Shown one piece after another: positions 46,297 through 55,296 of a DNA stretch of 64,000 nucleotides. The notes beneath the pieces are model-generated. The model saw only the letters and a list, made by a program, of their open reading frames with translations, did not search any database and was not told the DNA's origin. The stretch covers positions 3,038,001-3,102,000 of the forward strand of contig NZ_CP009755.1 in NCBI RefSeq assembly GCF_000772085.1, read 5' to 3'. Made by a program: the position numbers and the translations under genes. Within the stretch, counting starts at the first letter, position 1, and the number at the start of each line of letters is the position of its first letter. This DNA comes from Curtobacterium sp. MR_MD2014 (GTDB lineage: Bacteria > Actinomycetota > Actinomycetes > Actinomycetales > Microbacteriaceae).

Positions 46297-47247
46297 ATGA
46301 CGACCGCACCGGCCCAGCCAGGGGCCACCGTCTCCCCCGCCAAGCCGAAGGCCGTCGTCCGCGTCGGCGACCGGGTGTTCTCGACCGCCTCGGTGGTCGC
46401 CGGCAGCCTGATCCTCTTCGTGCTCGTGCTCGTCGCCGCCTTCCTGGTGTGGCAGAGCCTCCCGGCCTTCTCGGCGAAGGTCGGTGAGCTGCCGAACAAC
46501 GCCTCGAACTTCTGGGTCTACGTCGGTCCGCTCGTCTTCGGCACCGTCTACTCGGCACTCATCGCGCTCGTGATCGCCGTCCCGCTCTCCCTCGGCATCG
46601 CGCTCTTCATCTCGCACTACGCACCGCGCCGCATCGCGCCGGTGCTCGGGTACGTCATCGACCTGCTGGCCGCGGTGCCGTCGGTCGTCTACGGCCTCTG
46701 GGGCATCGTGGTCCTCGCGCCGCTCCTCAAGCCGTTCTACGGCTTCCTCAACGAGTACCTCGGCTGGTTCCCGCTGTTCTCCGGCCAGGTGTCCGGTACC
46801 GGCCGCACGATCCTGACCGCGTCGATCGTCCTCGCGGTGATGGCGATCCCGATCATGACCGCGGTGATGCGCGAGATCTTCCTGCAGGCGCCGACCCTCA
46901 ACGAGGAGGCCGCGCTCGCCCTCGGCGCCACGCGCTGGGAGATGATCCGCCTGTCCGTCCTGCCGTTCGCGAAGTCCGGCATCGTGTCGGCGATCATGCT
47001 CGGCCTCGGTCGTGCGCTCGGCGAGACGATGGCGATCGCCCTCGTGCTGTCGGTCTCGACGAACGTCACCTTCCAGATGCTGACGTCGCTCAACCCCTCG
47101 ACGATCGCGGCGAACATCGCCCTGCAGTTCGCCGAGGCGTCGGGCACGGCCCTGAACGCACTGGTCGCGTCGGGCCTGATCCTCTTCGTCATCACCCTGG
47201 TCATCAACATGCTGGCGCGCTACATCGTGCGCAAGCGGGTCTCCTGA
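46297..47247 (+). CDS. pstC: Phosphate ABC transporter permease PstC
   Basis: A 316-residue inner-membrane permease with about six helices. The cytoplasmic start (MTTAPAQPGATVSPAKPKAV) is followed by SVVAGSLILFVLVLVAAFLV. The ATPase-contact EAA loop is NEEAALALGATRWEMIRLSVL, and LGRALGETMAIALVLS follows it. It pairs with PstA, whose gene begins 13 bases after its stop. CGACAGGAG precedes ATG 46297. Confidence 0.95.
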   Translation: MTTAPAQPGATVSPAKPKAVVRVGDRVFSTASVVAGSLILFVLVLVAAFLVWQSLPAFSAKVGELPNNASNFWVYVGPLVFGTVYSALIALVIAVPLSLGIALFISHYAPRRIAPVLGYVIDLLAAVPSVVYGLWGIVVLAPLLKPFYGFLNEYLGWFPLFSGQVSGTGRTILTASIVLAVMAIPIMTAVMREIFLQAPTLNEEAALALGATRWEMIRLSVLPFAKSGIVSAIMLGLGRALGETMAIALVLSVSTNVTFQMLTSLNPSTIAANIALQFAEASGTALNALVASGLILFVITLVINMLARYIVRKRVS

Positions 47248-47260
47248 GAGGTCACGCCCG

Positions 47261-48346
47261 ATGTCCCTCGCCCTCCGTCAGACCGGCACCGCCGGCAACG
47301 TCTACGCCAACGGCAAGCTGCACAAGTCCGTGCCGTGGCTCCTCCTCGTCGGCTCCTGGGTCGCCCTGGTCGCGGTCTTCGCCCTGCTGAACGCGGGCGG
47401 TGCGGTGAAGGACTTCAACGTCGTCGCCGCCCTGTTCCTCGGCACCGTCCTGTTCGACGTGCTCATCGTCGTCGTCTCGCGCATCGTCGAGGGCGGGCGC
47501 AAGGCGGTCGACCGGCTGATCACCTCGCTGGTGGTCACGGCCTTCGTCATCGCGGTGCTGCCGCTGGTGTCGCTGCTCTGGACGGTCCTGGCCGACGGCC
47601 TCGCCCGCTTCGACGCCCAGTACTTCAACTCGTCGATGCGCGGCGTCATCTCCGAGGGCGGCGGCGCACTGCACGCCCTCGTCGGGACGCTCGAGATCAC
47701 GCTGTTCGCCGCGCTCATCTCCGTACCGATCGGCCTGCTCACCTCGATCTACCTGGTCGAGTACGGCAAGGGCGCCCTCGCGAAGGGCATCACCTTCTTC
47801 GTCGACGTCATGACGGGCATCCCGTCGATCGTCGCCGGTCTCTTCGCCTACTCGCTGTTCGCGCTGTTCCTCGGCCCCGGTGCCCGCTTCGGTCTCGTCG
47901 GCTCGATCGCCCTGAGCGTGCTGATGATCCCCGTGGTCGTCCGCTCCACCGAGGAGGTCCTGAAGATCGTCCCGATGGAGCTCCGCGAAGCGTCCTACGC
48001 ACTCGGCGTGCCGAAGTACCTGACGATCCTCAAGGTGGTGCTGCCGACGAGCCTCGCCGGCATCACCACGGGCGTCATGCTGTCGATCGCGCGCGTCATC
48101 GGCGAGACCGCGCCGCTGCTCGTGACGGCCGGCTTCACCGCGAGCATGAACTACGACCTGTTCAAGGACCCGATGATGACGCTGCCGGTGTTCGCCTACA
48201 CGCAGTACTCGCAGCAGGGCGCCAACCCGGTGCCGTTCGTCGACCGGGCCTGGACCGCGGCACTCGTCCTCATCCTCATCGTGATGGTGCTCAACCTGCT
48301 CGCCCGCTTCATCACCCGACTCTTCGCCCCCAAGCTCCCCCGCTAG
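47261..48346 (+). CDS. pstA: Phosphate ABC transporter permease PstA
   Basis: A 361-residue permease. Its N-terminal part, with two extra hydrophobic segments ([39 protein letters not shown]), is longer than in E. coli PstA, as in other actinobacteria. The core has [38 protein letters not shown], the EAA loop [20 protein letters not shown] and [15 protein letters not shown]. It forms the membrane channel with PstC. Confidence 0.95.
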   Translation: MSLALRQTGTAGNVYANGKLHKSVPWLLLVGSWVALVAVFALLNAGGAVKDFNVVAALFLGTVLFDVLIVVVSRIVEGGRKAVDRLITSLVVTAFVIAVLPLVSLLWTVLADGLARFDAQYFNSSMRGVISEGGGALHALVGTLEITLFAALISVPIGLLTSIYLVEYGKGALAKGITFFVDVMTGIPSIVAGLFAYSLFALFLGPGARFGLVGSIALSVLMIPVVVRSTEEVLKIVPMELREASYALGVPKYLTILKVVLPTSLAGITTGVMLSIARVIGETAPLLVTAGFTASMNYDLFKDPMMTLPVFAYTQYSQQGANPVPFVDRAWTAALVLILIVMVLNLLARFITRLFAPKLPR

Positions 48347-48447
48347 CACCGAGCGCCCGCGCTCCGGCCGACAGCATCGGCCAGCACGGCCCGCCCGCGC
48401 ACCGCGTCAGCGGAGCGGCAACGACCACCCACCCCGGAGGAAACCAC

Positions 48448-49227
48448 GTGTCCAAGCGCATCGAGGTCGACGGCCTCAACGTCTACTACTCGAAGTTCAA
48501 GGCCGTCGAGGGCGTCGACATGACGATCGAGCCCCGCACCGTCACCGCCTTCATCGGCCCGTCGGGCTGCGGCAAGTCCACCTTCCTCCGCACGCTGAAC
48601 CGCATGCACGAGGTCATCCCCGGCGCGTACGTCGAGGGCTCCGTCAAGATCGACGGCGACGACCTCTACGGCCAGGGCGTCGACCCCGTGCTCGTCCGCC
48701 GGCAGGTCGGCATGGTGTTCCAGCGTCCGAACCCGTTCCCCACGATGTCGATCCGCGACAACGTGCTCGCCGGCGTGAAGCTCAACAACAAGCGTGTCTC
48801 GAAGTCCGAGGCCGACGACGTCGTCGAGCGCTCGCTGCAGGGCGCGAACCTGTGGAACGAGGTCAAGGACCGCCTCGAGAAGCCCGGTATGGGCCTGTCC
48901 GGTGGGCAGCAGCAGCGGCTCTGCATCGCCCGGGCGATCGCCGTGCAGCCGGACGTCCTGCTCATGGACGAGCCCTGCTCGGCGCTCGACCCGATCTCGA
49001 CCCTCGCGATCGAGGACCTGATCGAGGAGCTCAAGAAGGACTTCACGATCGTGATCGTCACGCACAACATGCAGCAGGCGTCGCGCGTCAGCGACAAGAC
49101 CGCGTTCTTCAACATCGCGGGGACCGGTGCGCCCGGCAAGCTCATCGAGTTCGACGACACCGCGACGATCTTCTCGAACCCGTCGGTGCAGGCGACCGAG
49201 GACTACGTCTCGGGTCGCTTCGGGTGA
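48448..49227 (+). CDS. pstB: Phosphate ABC transporter ATPase PstB
   Basis: A 259-residue ATPase starting at GTG 48448 behind GGAGGAAACCAC. Motifs are Walker [27 protein letters not shown] (typical of PstB), signature [14 protein letters not shown], Walker [15 protein letters not shown] and [13 protein letters not shown]. It ends [11 protein letters not shown], the standard PstB C-terminus. It is the last gene of pstS-C-A-B; phoU is elsewhere. A hairpin closes the operon 33 bases after the stop. Confidence 0.96.
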   Translation: MSKRIEVDGLNVYYSKFKAVEGVDMTIEPRTVTAFIGPSGCGKSTFLRTLNRMHEVIPGAYVEGSVKIDGDDLYGQGVDPVLVRRQVGMVFQRPNPFPTMSIRDNVLAGVKLNNKRVSKSEADDVVERSLQGANLWNEVKDRLEKPGMGLSGGQQQRLCIARAIAVQPDVLLMDEPCSALDPISTLAIEDLIEELKKDFTIVIVTHNMQQASRVSDKTAFFNIAGTGAPGKLIEFDDTATIFSNPSVQATEDYVSGRFG

Positions 49228-49260
49228 TCGGCACCCGGTCCGTCTCCTGACGGTCGGCCT

Positions 49261-49302
49261 GGAGGCCCGGCGCACGTCCGCCACGGACGGCACCGGGCCT
49301 CC
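49261..49302 (+). terminator. Terminator of the pst operon, GGAGGCCCGG family
   Basis: The outer arms GGAGGCCCGG (49261-49270) and CCGGGCCTCC (49293-49302) pair, and the inner CGTCCG/CGGACG (49275-49280, 49284-49289) pair too. The outer arm is shared with the hairpins at 6311 and 11454. Confidence 0.75.
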
Positions 49303-49380
49303 GTCGTGCGCTCCACGGCCCCGCACGGACGAGCGGCGGGCAGCGGATGATCCGCTGCCCGCCGTCCGGGTGGGCTGGTG

Positions 49381-50298
49381 CTACGCCTGGGTCGTGGGGA
49401 CGGCCATGAGCGGCGTCGAGGTCGGCTGGTCGGAGCCGCCCTCCGGCTCGACCGTCATGCCGATCGCCGCACCCGGCGTGAGCTTGCCGTCGAGGACCGC
49501 CGTGTGCACGCCGTTGCGGGCGCTGTCGACCAGACCGGCGGGGACGATCTCGCCACCCTCGGAGCCGATGTACCAGAGCTCGTACGTCTTGCCCTGCGGC
49601 GCCTGCTCGACGCCGTCGAGGATCACCGCGGACTTGCCCACGTCATGCGACCAGACCACGGTCGCGGAGCCCCCACCGGGGACCTTCGCGGTCGTGCGCT
49701 GGAAGTCGGACGCGGCGTAGATCGAGTCGAGCGTGCCGGAGGCCTGCGTGGTCCCGGGGCTGGTCCCCTCGGTCTGGCCGAAGTTCGTGCCGACGCCGAG
49801 CCCGACACCGAGGAACACCACGGCGACGGCGGCTGCGGCGGACAGGGCGGCTGCCGGACGCTGGAACCAGCGGCGGCGGGCCTTCGCGGATGCCGCACCG
49901 TCGGCGTACCCGGCGGCGTCAGCCGCTCCGAGACCGATGACGTTCCCGGTCTCGGCGACCGGCGCCGGGGCGGGAGCTGCTCCGACGACGGGCGCGGGGG
50001 ACGCGGCGGAGGCGAGCGGAGCCTCCAGGCCGGCAACCGGCGCCGTGCGGTCCGTCGGCGCGGCCTGCGGGGTCCGTGCGATCTGTGCCATCAGCGACGC
50101 CTTGAGCGACGCCGGAGGGTCGATCGGTTCGACGGCGTACGCGAGCTGCAGCGCGGTCTCGCGGAGCGAGTCCGTCTCGGCCTGCAGTTCCGGCGACGTC
50201 GTCAGAGCGTGCTCGAGGAGCGCGCGCTCGTCGTCCGAGAGGGCGTCCAGGGCGTGCGACCCGGTGAGCAGGGCAGGGTCGTCGTGGCGTTCGGTCAT
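49381..50298 (-). CDS. rskA: RskA-like anti-sigma factor
   Basis: A 305-residue single-pass membrane protein. The N-terminal cytoplasmic helical domain (1-75; LLTGSHALDALSDDERALLE) binds the sigma factor and lacks the zinc motif HxxxCxxC. An Ala/Pro-rich linker and one transmembrane helix (LSAAAAVAVVFLGVGLGVG, about 152-172) lead to an outside RskA domain (VILDGVEQAPQGKTYELWYI, VHTAVLDGKLTPGAAIGMTV). Its ATG overlaps the sigma-factor stop (ATGA). Such proteins hold the sigma factor until proteolysis releases it. Confidence 0.87.
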   Translation of the reverse strand: MTERHDDPALLTGSHALDALSDDERALLEHALTTSPELQAETDSLRETALQLAYAVEPIDPPASLKASLMAQIARTPQAAPTDRTAPVAGLEAPLASAASPAPVVGAAPAPAPVAETGNVIGLGAADAAGYADGAASAKARRRWFQRPAAALSAAAAVAVVFLGVGLGVGTNFGQTEGTSPGTTQASGTLDSIYAASDFQRTTAKVPGGGSATVVWSHDVGKSAVILDGVEQAPQGKTYELWYIGSEGGEIVPAGLVDSARNGVHTAVLDGKLTPGAAIGMTVEPEGGSDQPTSTPLMAVPTTQA

Positions 50299-50894
50299 GA
50301 CGTCACCCCCATCTCGTCTCGGAGTCGGATCATCCCGTCACGGAGACGGGTCTTGACGGTGCCGATCGGGACACCGAGCCGTTCGGCCATCTCGCTGTGC
50401 GAGTAGCCGCCGTAGTACGCGAGCTGCACCGCCTGGCGTTGGAACTCGGTGAGCTTGGCGAGCGCGCGGCTGACGCGTTCGTGCTCGATCCGGATCTCGA
50501 CCGACTCGGAGACCTGGTCGAAACCGGACTCCAGGTCGCGGATGCCGATCTTGGTGTCCCGGTCGTGCGACGCCTGCGATGCCCGGACCCGGTCGACCGC
50601 TCGTCGGTGGGCCATGGTGAGGACCCAGCTGGCGGCGGTGCCGCGCGAACGGTCGAAGCGGGTGGCCTGCTGCCACACCTCGAGGAAGACCTCCTGCGTG
50701 ACCTCCTCGGACTGGGCGCGGTCCTTCAGCAGTCGCGTCACCAGACCGAGCACACGACCCGACAGGGCGTCGTAGAGGTCGGAGAAGGCTGCCTGGTCGC
50801 CGGAGGCGACGCGGGCGAGCAGATCGTCAGGCGACACGGGGGTGGGCTCGGTGGAGCTCCAGGCCTCGGTGTCGTGTTCCACGAGCGCAAGCAT
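50295..50894 (-). CDS. sigK: ECF RNA polymerase sigma factor, SigK-like
   Basis: A 199-residue group 4 sigma factor. Region 2 has AAFSDLYDALSGRVLGLV, EEVTQEVFLEVWQQATRFD and ASWVLTMAHRRAVDRVR. Region 4 has LTEFQRQAVQLAYYGGYSHS and LGVPIGTVKTRLRDGMIRLR. ATG 50892-50894 is preferred because GGGGGG lies about nine bases upstream; in-frame ATGs at 50933 and 50939 give a longer N-terminus. It is translationally coupled to its RskA-like anti-sigma factor. The regulon is unknown; SigK-RskA in mycobacteria controls secreted antigens and responds to redox. Confidence 0.87.
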   Translation of the reverse strand: MLALVEHDTEAWSSTEPTPVSPDDLLARVASGDQAAFSDLYDALSGRVLGLVTRLLKDRAQSEEVTQEVFLEVWQQATRFDRSRGTAASWVLTMAHRRAVDRVRASQASHDRDTKIGIRDLESGFDQVSESVEIRIEHERVSRALAKLTEFQRQAVQLAYYGGYSHSEMAERLGVPIGTVKTRLRDGMIRLRDEMGVTS

Positions 50895-51353
50895 TGCAGG
50901 TTTCCCCCCTCTCGGTGGCATCGGTTCCGACATGTGCAATCACTTCGCAGGTCGGGTTCGGGTGGTTCGGATCCTCGCGGCGGTGGAGTCTGGGCGAGGG
51001 CCGCACGACCCGCAGGGAATTGACCGGCGGGTACCGGACCGGGTCGAGCGGGCCCTCGCTGTGACGTCCGCGAGGAGCGTCACACCATCTGTTCGGCACC
51101 GTCGCCCGAGCGGATTGGGCGACGTGCCCGTCCCGGGTGCAGGAACTGTGTTCGGGTCGTGTCTGCTGGTCGCCTGCTGCGCGTCCGCCCGCCCGGTGTG
51201 CAGGGTGCGGATGTGCGGTTGTGCGCTTGGGACGTCTGCGAGGCCGTGCGTACTGCGGCTGCGTGCGCTGCGGCTGCGTGTGTCCGTGACGCGCCCGACC
51301 GCGCAACGTGTCCACCGAGAGTGAACACGGCCACGTGCACAGGACGTGTCTCG
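50895..51353. other. Gene-free stretch upstream of sigK
   Basis: No reading frame here has convincing codon use or a recognisable product. It must contain the leftward sigK promoter, but I cannot identify the sequence. A partial direct repeat GCGGCTGCGTG occurs twice near 51256-51285. Confidence 0.45.
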
Positions 51354-51445
51354 TAGGATCGATCTCGCCGGGCCGCAGCAAGCCCCGGGCTCCAAAATTC
51401 GCCGCTTCGAGCGGCCTCGCGCCGAGAGGCGCTTCTGCGGCCCGG
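51354..51445 (+). ncRNA. Candidate structured RNA with a -10-like element
   Basis: TAGGAT at 51354-51359 resembles a -10 box. After it, CCGGGCCGCAG (51368-51378) pairs perfectly with CTGCGGCCCGG (51435-51445). Inside are a palindrome AGCCCCGGGCT (51381-51391) and two hairpins: GCCGC-TTCGA-GCGGC (51401-51415) and GCGCC-GAGA-GGCGC (51419-51432). A closed multi-branch fold with no open reading frame is what a small RNA looks like, but either strand could be the template and no known family is matched. Confidence 0.3.
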
Positions 51446-51653
51446 TCTTCGCATGTCCGGGGGCGGTCGGGTCAGGCCGTCCACCGTCGCAGGCCCTGCT
51501 CGTCGCCGTCCGCCGTCGCGGTCTGTCGCTGCGCCCCGCCCTCGCCCGGATGTCGCCCCGTGTGCTCAGGCGTGTGACGTCCGAGCGGGGGCGCGATCCG
51601 GCGTGGGCGGTAGCCGGTCTGGAGGCGCGGCGTCGATCCGCCCCGCCCCTCGC
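51446..51653. other. Gene-free gap before the 209-residue hypothetical gene
   Basis: No convincing gene. A GGAGGCGCGG motif at about 51621-51630 belongs to the GGAGGC-type intergenic elements seen elsewhere, and a short hairpin there could terminate the leftward gene. Confidence 0.4.
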
Positions 51654-52283
51654 TCAGTCCAGGCTGTCGCGACGCCAGAGCGCCGCCGCCTCGGTCAGGT
51701 CGGCCGCGAGCTCCGTCAAGCGCAGCGCCCGACGCGTCAGCTCGCTCGCGCGGTCCCCCGCGGTCAGGTCGGCGTCGTCCGCCACCGAGGTCGCGCCCGC
51801 CGCGGTCAGCCGGCAGAACGCCGCGCCGCGGTCGAGCGCCACCGCGAGGTCCCCCGTGTAGAGGCCGTGCAGGATGTGGTCCGCCAGGGTCAGGATCTCC
51901 GCAGGACCCGTCGGCTGCTCGGCACCCGCGACGGCCTCGTCGATCGTGCCGATCCGCTCCGTGCCCCGCTCGAAGAAGTACGCGATCTCCTCCGGGTTCT
52001 GCCGGATGACGACCCGCACCAGGTAGATGCGCCACAGTGCCCCCGGGAGCGTGTGCGCGCCCACGCGGGCCCACAGCTCGGCGATCGCATCGATGCCGTG
52101 CACGTCCGTGTACGTCACGAGACGCTCGACCACCGCCGGGTCCGGGTCCTGCCGCACGCGGTGGAGCAGCGCGTTCGCCGTCTCGTGCGCGACACGGTTC
52201 ACCAGTGCCGGGTCCTCGCCGCCCTGGATCGCGGCGAACTCCTGGTCGGTGAAGTGGACGGGACGGTGGTGATCGCGAGGCAC
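51654..52283 (-). CDS. Conserved hypothetical cytoplasmic helical protein
   Basis: A 209-residue protein starting at GTG 52281-52283 (PRDHHRPVHFTDQEFAAIQG). It is helical, acidic, without membrane segments or known catalytic motifs (ALWRIYLVRVVIRQNPEEIA, ILTLADHILHGLYTGDLAVA). The coding frame is well supported by third-position G+C. I do not recognise a family. The frame could extend upstream to 52379, but that part resembles intergenic sequence. It is divergent from the small membrane protein gene. Confidence 0.68.
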   Translation of the reverse strand: MPRDHHRPVHFTDQEFAAIQGGEDPALVNRVAHETANALLHRVRQDPDPAVVERLVTYTDVHGIDAIAELWARVGAHTLPGALWRIYLVRVVIRQNPEEIAYFFERGTERIGTIDEAVAGAEQPTGPAEILTLADHILHGLYTGDLAVALDRGAAFCRLTAAGATSVADDADLTAGDRASELTRRALRLTELAADLTEAAALWRRDSLD

Positions 52284-52409
52284 CCGGCGAGTGTAGGCGC
52301 GGCCGCCGACGCCCACGTCCCCCGTTCGCCACGAACGCAACGGGGCGCGCACGGGTACCGTGCTCCGGCAGGGAGGCACTCCTCCCGGACGTTGAGAAGA
52401 GGAGACTCC

Positions 52410-52571
52410 ATGAACGCCCTGCTCGTCATCCTGGCCGTGATCGCGGTCGTCCTGCTGTTCGTCGGTGGCTTCACCGCGAGCCTCAAGTTCCTGCTGTGGG
52501 TCGGCATCGTGCTGCTCGTCATCGCGGTGGTCATGTGGCTCCTGCGGACGCTCACCGGGCGCCGCAGCTGA
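52410..52571 (+). CDS. Small 53-residue membrane protein
   Basis: Reads MNALLVILAVIAVVLLFVGG, FTASLKFLLWVGIVLLVIAV, VMWLLRTLTGRRS: two hydrophobic helices and a short basic tail, typical of small actinobacterial membrane proteins of unknown function. AGAAGAGGAG precedes ATG 52410-52412. A perfect hairpin begins 24 bases after the stop and overlaps the tRNA-Lys gene. Confidence 0.75.
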   Translation: MNALLVILAVIAVVLLFVGGFTASLKFLLWVGIVLLVIAVVMWLLRTLTGRRS

Positions 52572-52594
52572 CCGACAGCACTGGTTCTCGTCTG

Positions 52595-52631
52595 GAGGCC
52601 CTCACCCGCTAGCCTTGCGGGTGAGGGCCTC
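52595..52631 (+). terminator. 15-bp perfect hairpin overlapping the 5' end of tRNA-Lys
   Basis: 52595-52609 pairs perfectly with 52617-52631 around the loop TAGCCTT. The right arm includes the whole 5' acceptor strand of tRNA-Lys (52625-52631). It can stop readthrough from the small membrane gene. The loop TAGCCT could be the tRNA promoter's -10. Confidence 0.6.
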
Positions 52632-52697
52632 TAGCTCAGTCGGTAGAGCACCGGACTTTTAATCCGAGGGTCGTGGGTTCGAGCCCCACGGGGCCCA
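52625..52697 (+). tRNA. tRNA-Lys(TTT)
   Basis: The 73 bases fold as a full cloverleaf. The acceptor GGGCCTC pairs with GGGGCCC (one G-T pair), the D arm is AGCTCAGTCGGTAGAGC, the anticodon loop CTTTTAA carries TTT, and the T arm is GTGGG-TTCGAGC-CCCAC. Discriminator base is A. The CCA end is not encoded (ACCT follows). No integrase or duplicated tRNA end is visible nearby. Confidence 0.97.
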
Positions 52698-52877
52698 CCT
52701 CCTCTTCCGTGAGACGCCTACCGGGGTACAACTCCGTCACAGGATGTTCATGGTGCGTCTTGTGCACAGTCCAGACCCTGTTCAGCGGTTTGCCTGCACA
52801 GCGCCGATAGTGTCGTTCCCGGTCCTGATCCACGGACCGAACAGGACCGCAGCACCAGAGAACGAACGGGGTACACC

Positions 52878-53198
52878 GTGACCGAGCCCATCGACGCCAC
52901 GCAGGCCAGCACCACCGGTGACGCGCGCCGCATCGTCGAGCTCGCCGCAGCGACGAACACCACGATGAGCAACCAGCTCCTCCTCGACACCCTCCGCCGG
53001 AACGCCCGCGTCACCACGCGGCACATCCGCACCGACTTCGTCGAGGTCGCCACCGCCACCGCCGTCCTCGGCTACGTGTGCCGGCAGGGCAAGGAGTACA
53101 CGGCCCTGCGCGGCGACGACCCGGCCTGGGCACAGGAGATCGGGCGCTACGGCACGGAGTCCCTCGCGGTCGAGGCGCTGCGCATGCGCCGCGCCTGA
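52878..53198 (+). CDS. Hypothetical 106-residue protein
   Basis: A soluble, mainly helical protein starting at GTG 52878 (MTEPIDATQASTTGDARRIV), with RNARVTTRHIRTDFVEVATA and a C-terminal EALRMRRA. Third-position G+C is high, supporting coding. No domain is recognised, and no neighbour suggests a role. A perfect hairpin 16 bases after the stop ends the unit. Confidence 0.65.
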   Translation: MTEPIDATQASTTGDARRIVELAAATNTTMSNQLLLDTLRRNARVTTRHIRTDFVEVATATAVLGYVCRQGKEYTALRGDDPAWAQEIGRYGTESLAVEALRMRRA

Positions 53199-53214
53199 CG
53201 CACCGGAAGCACGT

Positions 53215-53252
53215 ACGACGAAGGCCGCCCCGGACGGGGCGGCCTTCGTCGT
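53215..53252 (+). terminator. Intrinsic terminator after the 106-residue gene
   Basis: 53215-53231 pairs with 53236-53252, a 17-base-pair perfect stem with loop GGAC, 16 bases after the stop codon. Confidence 0.82.
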
Positions 53253-53417
53253 GTCCGGAGGTCTCGTGGTCGCTCACGTGCTGCGCATGCATCTCGCGTT
53301 CGCAGGTCTCGTGCCCGCCGTCCTGGTCGCACAACGCGCCGCCCGAGATCGTTCCGGTCGCACGACGTGCCGCTGGCCGAAGACCTGAGCGGCATGTCTC
53401 GCGACCAGGAACCACGA

Positions 53418-53455
53418 CCGGGTCCGGCCGGGTCCGGGTCCGGGTCCGGGTCCGG
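53418..53455. repeat. Hexanucleotide tandem repeat CCGGGT
   Basis: CCGGGT runs without interruption for more than four copies at 53428-53455, with one further copy just before (53418-53427). It lies 30 bases past the galM stop in non-coding DNA. Slippage could vary copy number. Confidence 0.7.
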
Positions 53456-53484
53456 CAGAGCGGTCCCAGGCGAGACCGCGGCGC

Positions 53485-54420
53485 TCAGGACCAGACGCGG
53501 CGGATGCCCCAGGTGCCGGTCCACGACTCGTCGGGCTCGAGCCAGCGCAGGCCCTCGCCGGAGTTCAGGGCGTTCGCGGGCGCGGTCATCGGCTCCACCG
53601 CCACGGCGAGCCCGGTGCCGTCGCCGCGGGGGAACTCGCGGGACGTGAAGACCTGCACGTACGGGAACGACTCGTCCTGCCAGAGCTCGACGCCGTCGCC
53701 CTCCGGACCGTGCAGCGACGTGCGGCGCACGCCGTGCTCGTCGGCGGCGACGTCCCGGTACGCGGTGTCGAGGTCGGCGTCCCCGGCGCGCTGCCCCGAT
53801 CGCAGGTCGTAGGGCGTGCCTTCGACGGACACCGTGCCGTCCGGGATCTTGTGCTCGTCGACCGTGAACGCCGTGGCGGCGTCGAGCGTGACGACGAGGT
53901 CCTCGGCGGGGGTGTCACCCGCACGCAGGTACGGGTGCGCGCCGACCGCGAACGGAGCGCGGACGCCGGAGCGGTTGACGACGGTGTGGGTCACCCGGAT
54001 CCCGTCGTCGACGAGCTCGTGGTGCACGCGGGTCTCGAGCGTGAAGGGCCAGCCGTGCTGCGGGTGGATCGTCGCCTGCTGTTCGATCGACGACCCGGTC
54101 TGCGACACCACGCGGTACGGCGAGAACCGCAGCAGCCCGTGCGAGGCGTTGCCGTACTTGGGCTCGGAGACGTCCAGCTGCTGCCGCTTCCCGTCGAGCT
54201 CCCAGACGGCACCGGCGACGCGGTTCGGCCACGGCACGAGCACGATGCCGTCGGCGCCCGGCGGCAGCGACGTCACCGGGAACGGCTCGGTCAGGTCGAA
54301 CCCGGCGACCCGGAGCTCCCGGATCCCCGCGGCGACCTCGGTGACGACGGCCTCGACGACCCCGTCCGGTCCTGCGTGCCGGAGGTGGTACTGCCCTCCG
54401 GTGGGTGCTGCTGCGGTCAT
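53485..54420 (-). CDS. galM: Aldose 1-epimerase (mutarotase)
   Basis: A 311-residue beta-sandwich enzyme of the galactose mutarotase family, which converts beta- to alpha-galactose for galactokinase. Visible marks are IVLVPWPNRVAGAVWELDGK, NASHGLLRFSPY with the catalytic-type His, the second active-site region VGAHPYLRAGDTP, and the late VEPMTAPANALNSGEGLRWL with the catalytic Glu. ATG 54418-54420 overlaps the regulator's stop (ATGA), so it is cotranscribed with it, back-to-back with galT-galK. Confidence 0.9.
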   Translation of the reverse strand: MTAAAPTGGQYHLRHAGPDGVVEAVVTEVAAGIRELRVAGFDLTEPFPVTSLPPGADGIVLVPWPNRVAGAVWELDGKRQQLDVSEPKYGNASHGLLRFSPYRVVSQTGSSIEQQATIHPQHGWPFTLETRVHHELVDDGIRVTHTVVNRSGVRAPFAVGAHPYLRAGDTPAEDLVVTLDAATAFTVDEHKIPDGTVSVEGTPYDLRSGQRAGDADLDTAYRDVAADEHGVRRTSLHGPEGDGVELWQDESFPYVQVFTSREFPRGDGTGLAVAVEPMTAPANALNSGEGLRWLEPDESWTGTWGIRRVWS

Positions 54421-55286
54421 GGCTGCGACTTCCTTCCGTCTGGTGCTGCACGGCCGTCCTCGTCCGCCACGACCACCTCGACGCCGGCCGCCCGGATCGG
54501 AGCGACCGCGTCCGCCGTGACCCCGGCGGTGACGACGACGTCGATGTCCTCGAGCGGACGGACGACACCGAGGTGGGCCCGGCCGAACTTCGAGCCGTCC
54601 GCCACCACGACGGTACGCCGGGCCGCGGCGGCGAGCATCCGCTTCGCCTCGGTCTCGGGCAGGTTCACGTTCGTCAGGCCGTGGCCGACGTCGAGTCCCG
54701 TCCCCCCGAGGAACACCAGGTCGGCGGCGATCATCGGCAGCACGGCACCCATGAACGGCGCGACGAGGGAGTGCTGCAGCGGCCGGAGGGTGCCACCGGT
54801 GACGACGACGGTGAAGCGCGGGACCGCCCGCTCGAGCGCGAGTGCGGTGGTGAGCGAGTTCGTGACGACGGTGACGTCGACCAGGTCGGACCGCGCGACC
54901 AGGGCCTCCGCGACCGCTGCGGGCGTGGTGCCGACGTCGAGCACGACGCACTGCCCCGACCGGACCAGGTCGGCCGCAGCGCGGCCGATCGCGGCCTTCG
55001 CCACCTGGTGCTCGACGGCGGTCTCCTCGAAGGGGCGCTCGGTGGAACCGACCCCGAGGCGGACCGCACCGCCGCGCACCCGCCGGATGCGGGCCTCCTG
55101 GTCGAGCAGGGCGAGGTCCTGGCGGACGGTCACCTCGCTCGTGCCCAGCGCCGCCGCGAGGGCGGCGGTCCGGACCAGCCCGGGCGCGCCCTCGACGATG
55201 GAGACGATGCGGTCCTGCCGCAGCGGCGCGGGCAGCGACCCGGCGAGGAAGGAGAGGTCGTCGTCCACGGCACGAGTTTCGCGCAC
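54417..55286 (-). CDS. DeoR-family transcriptional regulator of the galactose block
   Basis: A 289-residue repressor. The N-terminal helix-turn-helix is LRQDRIVSIVEGAPGLVRTA, with SEVTVRQDLALLDQEARIRR as recognition region. The C-terminal sugar-phosphate sensor domain (DeoRC) has VVLDVGTTPAAVAEAL, VVTNSLTTALAL, VVTGGTLRP and VFLGGTGLDVGHGLTN. The likely effector is a galactose-pathway sugar phosphate. GTG 55284-55286 lacks a clear ribosome site and may be leaderless. It is divergent from galT by 46 bases and overlaps galM, so it probably controls both sides. Confidence 0.85.
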   Translation of the reverse strand: MRETRAVDDDLSFLAGSLPAPLRQDRIVSIVEGAPGLVRTAALAAALGTSEVTVRQDLALLDQEARIRRVRGGAVRLGVGSTERPFEETAVEHQVAKAAIGRAAADLVRSGQCVVLDVGTTPAAVAEALVARSDLVDVTVVTNSLTTALALERAVPRFTVVVTGGTLRPLQHSLVAPFMGAVLPMIAADLVFLGGTGLDVGHGLTNVNLPETEAKRMLAAAARRTVVVADGSKFGRAHLGVVRPLEDIDVVVTAGVTADAVAPIRAAGVEVVVADEDGRAAPDGRKSQP

Positions 55287-55296
55287 TTACGGAGCC

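Noticed and set aside
52595..53260. Integration site at tRNA-Lys
   Set aside because: There is no integrase, no duplicated tRNA 3' end and no composition shift on either side.
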